A DNA stretch of 64,000 nt, from assembly GCF_039729145.1 (NCBI RefSeq), contig NZ_CP155793.1:2790001-2854000 (forward strand). Reading direction: 5' to 3'. The stretch comes from Microbacterium sp. SY138 (GTDB taxonomy: Bacteria; Actinomycetota; Actinomycetes; Actinomycetales; Microbacteriaceae). Positions 34,353 to 43,489 of the stretch are shown here, in pieces (positions within the stretch are counted from its first letter, which is position 1; each line of letters begins with the position of its first letter). The position numbers and the translations under genes were made by a program. The notes under the pieces are model-generated. The model was not told the DNA's origin. It made no database searches and was given only the letters and a program-made list of their open reading frames with translations.

Positions 34353-35819
34353 ATGCCGAATGATCTCGACGACCGACGAGCCGGAGACCTCGTCCCGGTG
34401 AAGTTCTCTCGATTGACGCGACGGGGTGTCCTCTTGGGCCTGTCGCTCTCACAGCTGATCGCCCTCGGAATCGGCATCGGCACGCTCGTGTGGGCGTTCT
34501 ACGCAGGAGGTGGCATCCTCATTGCCTTCTCCGCTCCGGTCTGGGCCGCCGCTGCCTCGGTGGCATGGATCCGTATCGCCGGGCGCGCGATCGTCGAGTG
34601 GATCCCCGTCGTCTTCTGGTGGTTGTGGAAGACCACGGGCGGGCAGCTGCTCTATCGTCGACGCGTCGTGAAGCCGCGCTCTGCCGGATCGCTCGCGCTT
34701 CCTGGCGACATGTCGCGATTGCGTGAGTACGATGATTCCGCCACCGGTGCCGGGATGGTCCATGACCCGACCGCCGCAACGCTCACGGCGATCGTTTCGG
34801 TCTCGCACCCTGCTTTCGTGCTCCTCGACCCTGGTGAGCAGGAACGTCGAGTCAGTTCTTGGGGACGTGTGCTCGCGACCGTGTGCCGGTCCGGTCGAAT
34901 CTCGATGCTGCAGGTGCTGGAGCGCACCCTGCCCGACTCCGGGACGGGCCTCGCCGAATGGTGGGCCTCGCATGGCACAGCGGATGCATTGTGGGCGTCG
35001 ACCACGTATGCCGAGCTGATCGAACGGGCCGGGCCTGCCGGAGAACGCCACGCCACCACGCTGTCTCTGTCGCTCGACATGCAGGCGGCGTCGCGGCAGA
35101 TCCGCACGGCCGGTGGCGGCATCCGCGGTGCCGCTGCCGTGCTTCGCCAAGAGATGTCCACGCTGGTGGCAGCGCTGCGCTCCGCCGACCTCTCGCCGTC
35201 TTCATGGCTCTCGTGCGGGGGGATCGCGGTGATCCTGCGCTCCGCATACGACCCCGCAGTCGCAGCGACACTCGAACGCCACGGTGAGCTCGGGCAATCG
35301 CTCGCGACCGCGGGACCGGTGGCTGTGAACGAGTCGTGGTCGAGGCTTCGCACTGACTCGGCGTTCCACGCGGTGTTGTGGATCTCGGAATGGCCGCGGT
35401 CGATGGTCTACCCGGGCTTCCTCGCGCCGCTGCTGCTGTCGACGGGGATCCAACGGTCGTTCTCGCTGCTGTGCACGCCGATGCGCTCTGATCAGGCGGC
35501 ACGCGACATCCGGAAGAAGAAGACCGAGTACATCTCGGACGCAGCCCAACGCCAGCGGATCGGCCAGATCGAGGATGCAGCGCAGACGGCGGAGTTCCAG
35601 GACGTATTGCAACAGGAAGCCGATCTCACCGCCGGACACGGCGTGCTCCGCTACACGGGGCTCATCTCGGTCTCAGCGCGGACCGCGGACGAGCTCGACG
35701 CCGCGGTTGCCGCAATCGAACAGGCCGCGATTCAGGCTTCCTGCGAGACGCGGCTCCTCGTCGGCCAGCAGGCGCAGGCGTTCACCGCGGCGGCGCTGCC
35801 CCTCTGCCGCGTTGTGTGA
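34353..35819 (+). CDS. SCO6880-family conjugation protein (PrgI-like N-terminus)
   Basis: 488 residues. The two closely spaced TM helices (about 29-48 and 51-70) after KFSRLTRRGVLLGLSLSQLIA are typical of SCO6880/PrgI-type proteins. The large cytosolic part (VVSVSHPAFVLLDPGEQERRVSSWGRVLA, HATTLSLSLDMQAASRQIR, AQRQRIGQIEDAAQTAEFQ) resembles the N-terminal region of VirB4 proteins lacking the ATPase domain, which is encoded separately at 36721. It probably docks VirB4 to the membrane. Confidence 0.82.
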   Translation: MPNDLDDRRAGDLVPVKFSRLTRRGVLLGLSLSQLIALGIGIGTLVWAFYAGGGILIAFSAPVWAAAASVAWIRIAGRAIVEWIPVVFWWLWKTTGGQLLYRRRVVKPRSAGSLALPGDMSRLREYDDSATGAGMVHDPTAATLTAIVSVSHPAFVLLDPGEQERRVSSWGRVLATVCRSGRISMLQVLERTLPDSGTGLAEWWASHGTADALWASTTYAELIERAGPAGERHATTLSLSLDMQAASRQIRTAGGGIRGAAAVLRQEMSTLVAALRSADLSPSSWLSCGGIAVILRSAYDPAVAATLERHGELGQSLATAGPVAVNESWSRLRTDSAFHAVLWISEWPRSMVYPGFLAPLLLSTGIQRSFSLLCTPMRSDQAARDIRKKKTEYISDAAQRQRIGQIEDAAQTAEFQDVLQQEADLTAGHGVLRYTGLISVSARTADELDAAVAAIEQAAIQASCETRLLVGQQAQAFTAAALPLCRVV

Positions 35820-35950
35820 CCTCACGCGATGGAGGGAACCAAGGCGCCCGACTCCTCAGCAAGTCGTCGGGTTGGGTATTCGCCTCGTCCGATATGGCGG
35901 GATCGCTGGCGCACCTAACCATGGAGTCGCTTACTACCCGGGAGGTCACC

Positions 35951-36724
35951 GTGCCCACGTTCTATGATCCCGGCGCTGATGCCGGTGAAGCAGCCGAGGC
36001 GCTGCGCGGGCTCGCGCATGCGACGCGCACGTGCGAGAACCTGCAAGACGTCTACGGCGTACTCGGCGATGTCCTTTCCGGCGTGCGCTCACTGCGACAA
36101 ATCCTCGATCAGCTCGCAGCCGCCCATTTCAACTTCCGCTCTCGCGCATTCGATGGCCGCGGCGACCACGCGGCCGGATCGAAGGACGCGCTGGCCGCTG
36201 CCGATGACCTTCACCAAGCCGCGACTCTTGTCGACCAAGCCGAAGATCGACTCAACGCCGCAGTATCCGCGGCAAGTCGTGTCGCCTGGCACGATGTCCC
36301 TGCGCCCGACAAGACGGCAGTGCAGCGGTGGGTCAGTGTCGTCTTCCTGCAAGGCGAAGAAGCTGACGAGGTGCTCGACATGATCGACGCCGGCGGTGCC
36401 GCCGCGGGATTGAACCATTTGAAGAGCTGGGACTTCGGCGACGAGACCACCAGTGCCGCGATGGAGAACGGTTACGTCTACGGCGTGCCGCCGAGCGGTC
36501 CGCTCGAGCGCGAGGCGCGCGACGGTGACTACCACCTTGCGTACAGCCACAGCTTCGACCACGTCGCTCTTTACCGACTCCACCATGTCGAGTCGATTGA
36601 CCTGCTGCCGGAAGACTCTCACGGGCTCGACGCCCGCGCTGCAACGCCACGTCAGCAACGGTCCTCGTGGTTCGAACCTGCCAGCATTACGGCCCTCAAG
36701 CAGCAACGGGGTCTGGGACTGTGA
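35951..36724 (+). CDS. Hypothetical element protein between SCO6880-like and VirB4 genes
   Basis: 257 residues from a GTG at 35951 with GGGAGGTC upstream. An N-terminal helical part (about 1-110: EAAEALRGLAHATRTCENLQ, LRQILDQLAAAHF) is of the type seen in coiled transfer or ESX-like proteins. The second half (about 115-257: TAVQRWVSVVFLQGEEADEVLDMIDAGG, HLAYSHSFDHVALYRLHH) looks like a separate globular domain, so it may be a fusion. No catalytic signature. It overlaps the VirB4 gene by GTGA, implying cotranslation. Confidence 0.55.
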   Translation: MPTFYDPGADAGEAAEALRGLAHATRTCENLQDVYGVLGDVLSGVRSLRQILDQLAAAHFNFRSRAFDGRGDHAAGSKDALAAADDLHQAATLVDQAEDRLNAAVSAASRVAWHDVPAPDKTAVQRWVSVVFLQGEEADEVLDMIDAGGAAAGLNHLKSWDFGDETTSAAMENGYVYGVPPSGPLEREARDGDYHLAYSHSFDHVALYRLHHVESIDLLPEDSHGLDARAATPRQQRSSWFEPASITALKQQRGLGL

Positions 36725-38205
36725 ACCGGGATGATGCCGAGCGACTCCACACCTCGGTACTGATCTCTCCGGCTTCTGAGAAACGTCGCCTGCGAAAGAA
36801 GCGTCGACTAGCCGCTGCGAAAATGCAGACTGATCAGCAGCACGCTGAACGCCAGGAAGCCCGGAAGAAGTACGACGCCGAACTGACCGAACGGCGGGCC
36901 ACCAAGTATCTCCCTGCCGCCGGTGAGGCTGGTTCCGCGCGGCTCCGATCGCCGGGAAAGTTCCGCTTGCCCCGGCATCAAGACACGTCAGCGACCCTCG
37001 CCGGTGCCTATCCTTTTCTTGCCGAACATGGGCTCGGACCCGACGGAGTCTTCGTCGGCCAGGATTTGTACTCCGGTGGATCCTTCGTCTACGACCCGTG
37101 GGTGCTGTACGCCCGTGGCGTCATCACCGCTCCGAACGTCGTTCTCGCGGGCATTGTCGGATCTGGCAAGTCCAGCCTGGCCAAGAGCCTCTACACAAGG
37201 TCACTTCCGTTCGGACGCCGCGTCTACGTGCCGGGCGATCCGAAGGGCGAGCACACGGCTGTCGCCGAGGCAGTGGGCGGAAGAGCCATCGTGCTCGGGC
37301 ACGGGCTCGCCGCGCGACTCAATCCGCTCGACGAGGGATACCGGCCCGTAGGCATGAGCGACGTGAGCTGGGCGTCCACGGTTGCTTCCCGTCGCCGGGA
37401 CTTGATCGGAGCGCTCGCGGAGACGGTGCTCACTCGACAGCTCACGCCGCTGGAACACACTGCGATCGATACCGCGCTGACCGAGGTCATGCGCAGCAAC
37501 GGCATCCCGGTCCTGCCGATGATTGTCGAACACATCCTCAATCCGACCTCGCATGCCGACCCCGACGGACGGCTCGCCGAGGACGGGCGACTTGTCGGTC
37601 ACGCTCTCCGACGCCTGGTCGCCGGTGACCTCGCCGGGCTATTCGACGGCCCTTCGACCGTGGCCTTCGATCCGACCCTGCCGATGATCTCCCTCGATCT
37701 GTCGCGAGTGACGGAGAACTCGACGCTGACCTCGGTACTCATGACCTGCTCCTCCGCATGGATGGAGTCCGCCCTGCTCGATCCCAGCGGAGGCCAGCGC
37801 TGGTGCATCTACGACGAAGCCTGGCGCCTCATGTCCCACCCGGCGCTGCTACGGCGCATGGACGCACACTGGCGACTCGCACGCCACTACGGGATCGCGA
37901 ACATGCTGATCTTCCACAAACTGACCGACTTGGAGAACGTCGGCGATCAAGGCTCGGCGATGCGCGCCCTCGCAAACAGCTTGTTGGCCAATGCCGAGAC
38001 GAGGATCATTTACCGGCAGGAATCCGACCAGCTCGGCAGCACCGCGAGAGCACTCGGGCTCACGGGCACAGAGCAGAAGCTGCTTCCGGGCCTCGGGGTC
38101 GGCCAAGGACTGTGGCGCATCAAGGACCGATCCTTCGTGTGCCAGCACCAGCTCCATCCAGCCGAGCTGGAACTCTTCGATACAACCGGGCGCATGACCG
38201 GCTGA
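36721..38205 (+). CDS. virB4-like: VirB4-family conjugation ATPase
   Basis: 494 residues from a GTG at 36721. A basic helical N-terminus (EKRRLRKKRRLAAAKMQ) is followed by the ATPase core: Walker A LAGIVGSGKSSLAKSL near 165, PGDPKGEHTAVAEAVGG, Walker B RWCIYDEAWRLM near 365 and NMLIFHKLTDL after it. It energises assembly and transport of the type IV channel. The N-terminal half of classical VirB4 is supplied by the separate SCO6880-like protein. Confidence 0.9.
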   Translation: MNRDDAERLHTSVLISPASEKRRLRKKRRLAAAKMQTDQQHAERQEARKKYDAELTERRATKYLPAAGEAGSARLRSPGKFRLPRHQDTSATLAGAYPFLAEHGLGPDGVFVGQDLYSGGSFVYDPWVLYARGVITAPNVVLAGIVGSGKSSLAKSLYTRSLPFGRRVYVPGDPKGEHTAVAEAVGGRAIVLGHGLAARLNPLDEGYRPVGMSDVSWASTVASRRRDLIGALAETVLTRQLTPLEHTAIDTALTEVMRSNGIPVLPMIVEHILNPTSHADPDGRLAEDGRLVGHALRRLVAGDLAGLFDGPSTVAFDPTLPMISLDLSRVTENSTLTSVLMTCSSAWMESALLDPSGGQRWCIYDEAWRLMSHPALLRRMDAHWRLARHYGIANMLIFHKLTDLENVGDQGSAMRALANSLLANAETRIIYRQESDQLGSTARALGLTGTEQKLLPGLGVGQGLWRIKDRSFVCQHQLHPAELELFDTTGRMTG

Positions 38206-38240
38206 CCCGACGCGAGGAGCCGCTCGCGCACCTGCGTGGC

Positions 38241-38774
38241 ATGAGCAATCGCAGCACAGGAGGATTCCTGTCCGAAGCGTTCGTCAATTTTCCACTCGCC
38301 AGCATCCGCGTCGACGAAGGCGGTGTGATGCGCGTCACTCATGACGGACGCGACTTCCCGCCTCTGCGCGCAGGCTTCGAATGGAGTCGGGCGCAGTTCG
38401 GTGAACTACTCGATGCGCTCTCTGACCACCGCACTCGCACCATCCGCGTCGAAGTACGAGAGCACGACGGTTCCATCTTCACCGACATCATCCACGCCAC
38501 AAGACACGAGCACACAGACGTCGATTCCCCGGCGCCTGGTGCAACGCGGCGAGCGCGGCATCGTCCGATGCGCCAGCTCTTCGAGGTCCGCGGATCCGGG
38601 TTCGTCCCCGGTGAGGACGTCGCCGTTGCACTCTCGATCTCCGGCGCGGAGGGCTCGGCCAATGGGACCGCTCGTGCCGTCATCGATCTGAGCCAGCTGG
38701 TTGACCACCGGTCGGAGGTCGTCCTCATCGGCCGGGTCTCGGGCGTCATCATCTCGGAGTTCGTCTCGTCATGA
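38241..38774 (+). CDS. Hypothetical element protein before the coupling protein gene
   Basis: 177 residues from the ATG at 38241. The N-terminal part (FVNFPLASIRVDEGGVMRVTHDGRDF, EWSRAQFGELLDALSDHRTRTIRVEVREHDG) is beta-rich. A second segment (RQLFEVRGSGFVPGEDVAVALSISG) looks like a small beta domain. No ribosome site is visible, but the GCGCACCTGC motif ends 5 nt before the ATG, exactly as at 30388. The gene overlaps the TraG gene by ATGA. Function unknown. Confidence 0.6.
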   Translation: MSNRSTGGFLSEAFVNFPLASIRVDEGGVMRVTHDGRDFPPLRAGFEWSRAQFGELLDALSDHRTRTIRVEVREHDGSIFTDIIHATRHEHTDVDSPAPGATRRARHRPMRQLFEVRGSGFVPGEDVAVALSISGAEGSANGTARAVIDLSQLVDHRSEVVLIGRVSGVIISEFVSS

Positions 38775-40630
38775 GTACCCCGCATTCGCCAGGCCGGGGC
38801 CTCGGAGACGAATTCACCAACGCCCTGATAATCGGGCTCGTCGCGTTGTTCGGCGTCGCCGCGGTCTTTCGTGGCGCCGGGTCCGTGGCTGCCGCGCTCG
38901 CTGGAATCGAGCAACCGCGAGTCGGGATCAGTGGCGGCTTCAGTGTCTTGTTCGACCCTACCGATCCCGCCGCGGCGCTCGAGGCGCCGGGGCTCAATGC
39001 GGTCCTCTTCTGGGCCGTCGCAGCGCTCATGCTCGTGCTAACCGCCGCTGCATTCGGGTCGGCCTGGGTGATGCTACGACGCCACTCGAACGACATAAAT
39101 GCTGACCCGCGTCGGCTGCAGGGCACCGCCAGCGTGCACGAGCTCGCGTCCAGCGCATCCACCAAGGCGCTCCTCAGCCGTGCTGGCGCGCTGCGCCCGT
39201 CCCTTGACCATCCCAGGCCCGAGGATGTCGGCTATCTGCTCGGGCAATCGCATGGTAAGCAGATCTGGGCGAGCATTGAGGACTCTATCCTGCTGATCGG
39301 GCCACCTCGATCTGGCAAGGGTCTGCACATCGTGATCCCGGCGATCCTCGATGCGCCCGGAGCGGTCGTCACGACGTCAACCAGACCCGACAACCTCACC
39401 GTGACTCTCAAAGCGCGCCAGCGGATCGGTCCTGTCGCGGTCTTCGACCCCCAGCACCTGGCCGCAGGCATCCCCGCCGGGCTGAGATGGTCACCCATCC
39501 GCGGTTGCGACGATCCGCTCACTGCGATGATCCGCGCCACCGGCCTCGCCGCTGCGACCGAGCTTTCTTCCGGCGGTGTTGAAGGCGGAGGGTTCTGGGA
39601 AGGCAAGACACGCATCGCCCTCCAGTCGCTCCTGCACGCCGCGGCACTCGATCAGCGAAGCCCGACTGAACTGTTCCGCTGGACCCTCGACCCTGCCGCG
39701 GCAGCCGAGGCCGTCGCGATTCTGACGGGCTCGCCGAGAGCCGCGACGGGATGGGCCGAATCGCTGGAGGCGATGCTCGACGCCGATCCGCGCACGCGTG
39801 ACAGCATCTGGCAGGGCGTATCCCTCGCTCTTGCCGCGCTCGCCGATCCCAGAGTGCTGGATGCCGTCAGCCCGTCCGAAGACGAATATTTCGATCCCGA
39901 GCAGTTCATCCTCAACCACGGCACGCTCTACCTGCTCGCGACCGGAGCTGGCGCCGGAAACAGCGCCGCGCTCGTCGCTGCATTCGTCGAAGACCTCGTC
40001 GAGACCGCACGTCGGATGGCTGCGCGCTCGCCTGGCGCACGCCTTGATCCACCGCTCCTGCTCGCACTCGACGAGATCGGGAACCTCGCGCCCCTGCCGT
40101 CACTTCCCACACTCATGGCTGAAGGCGGCGGCACGGGCATCACAACGATGCCCGTGCTTCAGTCGCTCGCTCAAGCGAGAGACAAGTGGTCGGACAACCA
40201 AGCTGCTGCGATCTGGGACGCCAGCATCGCGAAGATCATCCTCGGCGGCGCATCCAATTCACGCGACCTCCAGGACCTCTCCACGTTGATCGGCGAGCGG
40301 GACGAGTTCACCGACTCCGTGACCCTCAGCGACTACGGCTCACGCTCCAACCAGCGCTCCGTCCGCCGTGTCCCGATCCTGCCGCCCGACCGCGTCCGCA
40401 CCCTCCCGTTCGGCACCGGCGCCGTCTTGCTCCGATCGGCTCCACCGATCATCACAGACCTGCATCCATGGCCGAAGCGCGCTGACGGCGAGAAGCTCCG
40501 ACTCGATCGCGCGGCCGTGGAAGCACTCATGGAGGGCCCCACGACGAATCAGACCGCTCCGGGGAGGAACGCGCACCTACCTGATGCAGTGGCCGAACAA
40601 ACCCGGCCACCTGACCAGATAGGGAGTTGA
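38771..40630 (+). CDS. traG-like: VirD4/TraG-type coupling protein
   Basis: 619 residues. Two N-terminal TM helices (about 17-42 and 72-97) precede the cytosolic ATPase: Walker A IGPPRSGKGLHIVIPA near 177, TSTRPDNLTVTL, Walker B LLLALDEIGNLAPLPSLP near 440 and ITTMPVLQSLAQARDKW, the coupling-protein signature. It brings the relaxase-DNA complex to the channel. Follows VirB4 as in other Gram-positive elements. Confidence 0.93.
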   Translation: MSTPHSPGRGLGDEFTNALIIGLVALFGVAAVFRGAGSVAAALAGIEQPRVGISGGFSVLFDPTDPAAALEAPGLNAVLFWAVAALMLVLTAAAFGSAWVMLRRHSNDINADPRRLQGTASVHELASSASTKALLSRAGALRPSLDHPRPEDVGYLLGQSHGKQIWASIEDSILLIGPPRSGKGLHIVIPAILDAPGAVVTTSTRPDNLTVTLKARQRIGPVAVFDPQHLAAGIPAGLRWSPIRGCDDPLTAMIRATGLAAATELSSGGVEGGGFWEGKTRIALQSLLHAAALDQRSPTELFRWTLDPAAAAEAVAILTGSPRAATGWAESLEAMLDADPRTRDSIWQGVSLALAALADPRVLDAVSPSEDEYFDPEQFILNHGTLYLLATGAGAGNSAALVAAFVEDLVETARRMAARSPGARLDPPLLLALDEIGNLAPLPSLPTLMAEGGGTGITTMPVLQSLAQARDKWSDNQAAAIWDASIAKIILGGASNSRDLQDLSTLIGERDEFTDSVTLSDYGSRSNQRSVRRVPILPPDRVRTLPFGTGAVLLRSAPPIITDLHPWPKRADGEKLRLDRAAVEALMEGPTTNQTAPGRNAHLPDAVAEQTRPPDQIGS

Positions 40631-40632
40631 TC

Positions 40633-41088
40633 ATGTCGATCCACACGCAAGAGTCCGTCTCGGGCTTCGTCGCCTCAGAGCCGCAACTGACGAACTCCAC
40701 CAGCGGGAACCCGCGCCTCTACTTCCGCTTCGGACAGGAGCACTTTCGTCGCGAAGAGGACGGTACCTTCACACAGTTGGAGACGAGCTACCACCACCTC
40801 GTCATGTTCGGACGCTCGGCCGAACGCACATCCGCGAAGTTCGCGAAGGGCGACAACTTCCTCGCCGAGGGATACCAGCGGCCTGTGAGCTACGAGCGCG
40901 AAGGCCAGACAGTCGAAAGCGAAGAGTTCGTCGCGAAGCGCATTGGTCATGACACCGCACGCACCCGGTACGACGTCGACCGTTCACCTCGAGGTGCCGA
41001 CCGGAACCGCGCGGCCAGCGAGCCTAGTCGTGCGTTTGGCCCCCGAGCGCAGCCAGCCGTGAGCAACGCCCCTTCCCTCGGTCGCTGA
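40633..41088 (+). CDS. Single-stranded DNA-binding (SSB-like) protein
   Basis: 151 residues from the ATG at 40633 after GGGAG. The OB-fold pattern SGFVASEPQLTNSTSGNPRLYFRF at the N-terminus, YHHLVMFGRSAERTSAKFAKGDNFLAEGY in the middle, then a basic disordered tail, agrees with plasmid-type SSB proteins. The acidic C-terminal tip of housekeeping SSB is missing. It probably coats the transferred strand in the recipient together with the ArdC-like protein. Confidence 0.82.
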   Translation: MSIHTQESVSGFVASEPQLTNSTSGNPRLYFRFGQEHFRREEDGTFTQLETSYHHLVMFGRSAERTSAKFAKGDNFLAEGYQRPVSYEREGQTVESEEFVAKRIGHDTARTRYDVDRSPRGADRNRAASEPSRAFGPRAQPAVSNAPSLGR

Positions 41089-41106
41089 TCCAACGGGAAC
41101 GTAACC

Positions 41107-41673
41107 ATGAACGACGACAACGCCCTCAACGAGGGCCCCGAGAGCAAGCACGCTGAGCCGTTTGAGCCCGATCTCGTTGCGGAGCCACCGCACCCGATCA
41201 ACTGGAACCTGCTCACCTCGCACGACCTTAAGCAAGAACTCCTCGAGCTCAACCGCTGGGTGAACTGGCTCCGGCTGGAGTACGGTATCCCGGCGGCAGT
41301 GATTCCGCCGCTTTGGCACCGCCATCCAGAGCTGATCTGGGAGCTGTCAGCGCTCCACCTGCACTGGCTCTGCGCCTACGACGCCGAACAAGACGGATCG
41401 GCACCGCTGGGCTGGCATCGCGACTTCGCGGATGCTCGCCAGCGTTTACGCGATTGGGTCACGGTCAGTGGCACGCGCCTCGATCGGGACCGTCCGACGC
41501 GGCAGACTGTCTGGCCGGGGGAAGACCGCACCGTCGACATCGTCGAGCATGTCATCGCTGACCGAGACGCCGACTTCGTCGAGTTCGTCATCGAACAGGT
41601 CCAAGCGCGCCAGGCCGCAGAGGATGCGTTCTTCGCCACCATCGACGAACGCACGGGCGCGATCCCTGACTGA
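41107..41673 (+). CDS. DUF4913 protein
   Basis: 188 residues with the DUF4913 pattern: NWNLLTSHDLKQELLELNRWVNWL, VIPPLWHRHPELIWELSALHLHWLCAY, then WHRDFADARQRLRDW. This family occurs on actinobacterial plasmids and integrative elements, and its function is unknown. The extension after 120 is acidic. Last gene of the rightward transfer block; convergent with the small leftward membrane gene. Confidence 0.8.
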   Translation: MNDDNALNEGPESKHAEPFEPDLVAEPPHPINWNLLTSHDLKQELLELNRWVNWLRLEYGIPAAVIPPLWHRHPELIWELSALHLHWLCAYDAEQDGSAPLGWHRDFADARQRLRDWVTVSGTRLDRDRPTRQTVWPGEDRTVDIVEHVIADRDADFVEFVIEQVQARQAAEDAFFATIDERTGAIPD

Positions 41674-41687
41674 GATCGGTCGGGCGT

Positions 41688-42044
41688 TCAGGCCGCGACA
41701 AGCTCGACGGCTGCGTGCGCCCGCTCGGACACGCGCCTCGCGACGGCCTCGCGACGCCGAGCACGGAGCAGGAGCACCACGGCGACGGGTCCCGCCGCGA
41801 TGAACTTCATCGCGTTCCACAGGCACAGCAGGATGATGAGGTTCAGCCACCCTGGGGCGCCGTCACTGATCGCCGCGGAACACAGGCTGGCCGCGATCAA
41901 GTAAGGCACTGCGAGGAACATCGCAAGAACGCCCCACTTGAGTCCGCAGCGACGTCGGATGCGGCCAAGAACGATGTTCGTCGGTGCGCACCGCTGCAGG
42001 ACAGCATGGATGAAGATGCTGACCGTCCAGATCGAACGAATCAT
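41688..42044 (-). CDS. Small membrane protein of the element
   Basis: 118 residues from the ATG at 42044. Three hydrophobic segments at about 3-14, 36-55 and 62-90 separated by basic loops (RCAPTNIVLGRIRRRCGLKWG, LRARRREAVARRVSERA). Leftward, opposite to its neighbours. The family is not recognised; possible entry exclusion or channel accessory role is only a guess from its position. The gap 42045-42237 shows no gene. Confidence 0.6.
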   Translation of the reverse strand: MIRSIWTVSIFIHAVLQRCAPTNIVLGRIRRRCGLKWGVLAMFLAVPYLIAASLCSAAISDGAPGWLNLIILLCLWNAMKFIAAGPVAVVLLLRARRREAVARRVSERAHAAVELVAA

Positions 42045-42237
42045 GATGGGCCTCTCGTCACACGTCGTTCTCCGTCGAGGAAGCAGCATGTGTGTCGAGT
42101 GCCCGTGGAGGGCCGCCCCGAAGGGCCTGCAGAGTTGTGAACCTGCTTCGCCTTCCAGGGTACGCCTGCTCTTCAGGAACCAAAAGGGCTGATCCTGCTC
42201 ACCTTCCTATCGAGATCTCAACGCCCAGGAGGCTGTC

Positions 42238-43221
42238 ATGCCCACGCTCTCGCACCTCGCCAAGGATGAGCGGACTGCCCGTATGGTGCTCGCGCTGATC
42301 GACGCTCCCAACGACACCGTGACCGGTGGTCTCCTCATGAGAGTCGGCGCGGTCGAGCTGATCTCCCTCATCGAGCGTGACTCGTCGGTCGCGGGTCTGG
42401 ATCGGGTGGAGGCCGCGGTATGGCGACATCGCTTGCGATTGACTGCGAACCCTGATCACGTCGCATCGCGCATGGGCTCAGGAGGCGACTACCGGGTGCT
42501 GATCCCCGAGGATTCCGAATGGCCAACCGCCCTCAACGATCTCGGGGCACGGACCCCGTACGCGCTTTGGACGCGGGGACGTACTGAACTCCTCACCGCA
42601 CCGCTCGCCCAGCGCACTACGCTGACGGGTGCACGGGCGGCAACTGGCTATGGTGTTCACGTCGCCGAGGAACTCTCCGGAGACCTCGCGGAGAGCGACA
42701 GAGCCCTCGTCGCCGGTGGTGCTTACGGAATCGAGGGATCAGCACACCGCGCGGCACTCATGCACGGAGACAACACAATCGCGGTTCTCGCTTCTGGCCT
42801 CGACCGCGCGTACCCCGTCGGTCACGCAGACCTGATCGAGAGCATCGCACACCGGGGGCTTGTGTTCACTGAGGCGCCACCTGCATCCGCTCCCACACGG
42901 CAGCGGTTTCTCGATCGTTCACGCATCCTCGCCGCGCTGTCGGGAGCGACCGTCATCGTTGAAGCGGGATTCCGCTCGGACACATTGCAGACGGCGAGAG
43001 AGGCTTCAGTCCTCGGACGGTTCGTCGGCGCCGTTCCGGGACCGGTGACGAGCGCTGCCAGCGCCGGTACGAACCGTCTCCTTCAAGACGGTCGTGCCCG
43101 TGTCGTCACCTGCGGGTCCGATGTCTTGCGAATGCTCGGGGATGACACGAGCGCCCCCGGGCGGAATGCGATCCGCCCCGGGGCACCTCATGTCGTCTCG
43201 CCGAACACTCGAGTGTTGTAG
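42238..43221 (+). CDS. dprA-like: DprA/Smf-like DNA-processing protein on the element
   Basis: 327 residues. The DprA Rossmann core is complete: YRVLIPEDSEWPTALNDLG, RAATGYGVHVAEELS, ALVAGGAYGIEGSAHRAAL (single-strand binding loop), TIAVLASGLDRAYPVGHADL and TVIVEAGFRSDTLQTAREA, ending GTNRLLQDGRARVVT. DprA binds single-stranded DNA and loads RecA. A copy inside a conjugative element is likely to process the incoming strand. A ribosome site, CAGGAGG, precedes the ATG. Confidence 0.88.
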   Translation: MPTLSHLAKDERTARMVLALIDAPNDTVTGGLLMRVGAVELISLIERDSSVAGLDRVEAAVWRHRLRLTANPDHVASRMGSGGDYRVLIPEDSEWPTALNDLGARTPYALWTRGRTELLTAPLAQRTTLTGARAATGYGVHVAEELSGDLAESDRALVAGGAYGIEGSAHRAALMHGDNTIAVLASGLDRAYPVGHADLIESIAHRGLVFTEAPPASAPTRQRFLDRSRILAALSGATVIVEAGFRSDTLQTAREASVLGRFVGAVPGPVTSAASAGTNRLLQDGRARVVTCGSDVLRMLGDDTSAPGRNAIRPGAPHVVSPNTRVL

Positions 43222-43224
43222 CGG

Positions 43225-43431
43225 TCACCCCGCCGTCGGGATCTCTACGACGAGACTCCGCCGCAGCTCGTCCGGGTCGACGCGGATGAGTCGTCCGACC
43301 CGGTATCCCCGGACAGTGCCGTCGGAGATTCGACGCCGGATCGTCTTGACCGAGACACCCAAGCTCTCAGCCGCGATCGCCAGGGAGACCAATCCGGTGT
43401 CGTGCTCCTCGGAGCGAGTTCGAACAGTCAT
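43225..43431 (-). CDS. xis: Excisionase-like MerR/HTH_17 protein
   Basis: 68 residues from the ATG at 43431 behind GGGGAGG. A single winged HTH (SLAIAAESLGVSVKTIRRRIS) is followed by the wing GTVRGYRVGRLIRVDPDELRRSL. This is the usual actinobacterial excisionase form. It lies 58 bp downstream of the integrase gene on the same strand and would direct excision with it. The stop is 3 bp from the end of the convergent dprA gene. Confidence 0.82.
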   Translation of the reverse strand: MTVRTRSEEHDTGLVSLAIAAESLGVSVKTIRRRISDGTVRGYRVGRLIRVDPDELRRSLVVEIPTAG

Positions 43432-43489
43432 GGCGCTACCTCCCCGTGAGTGGACTCGTATCACTTCACAGGTGGCCGCGGCTGTCCGC

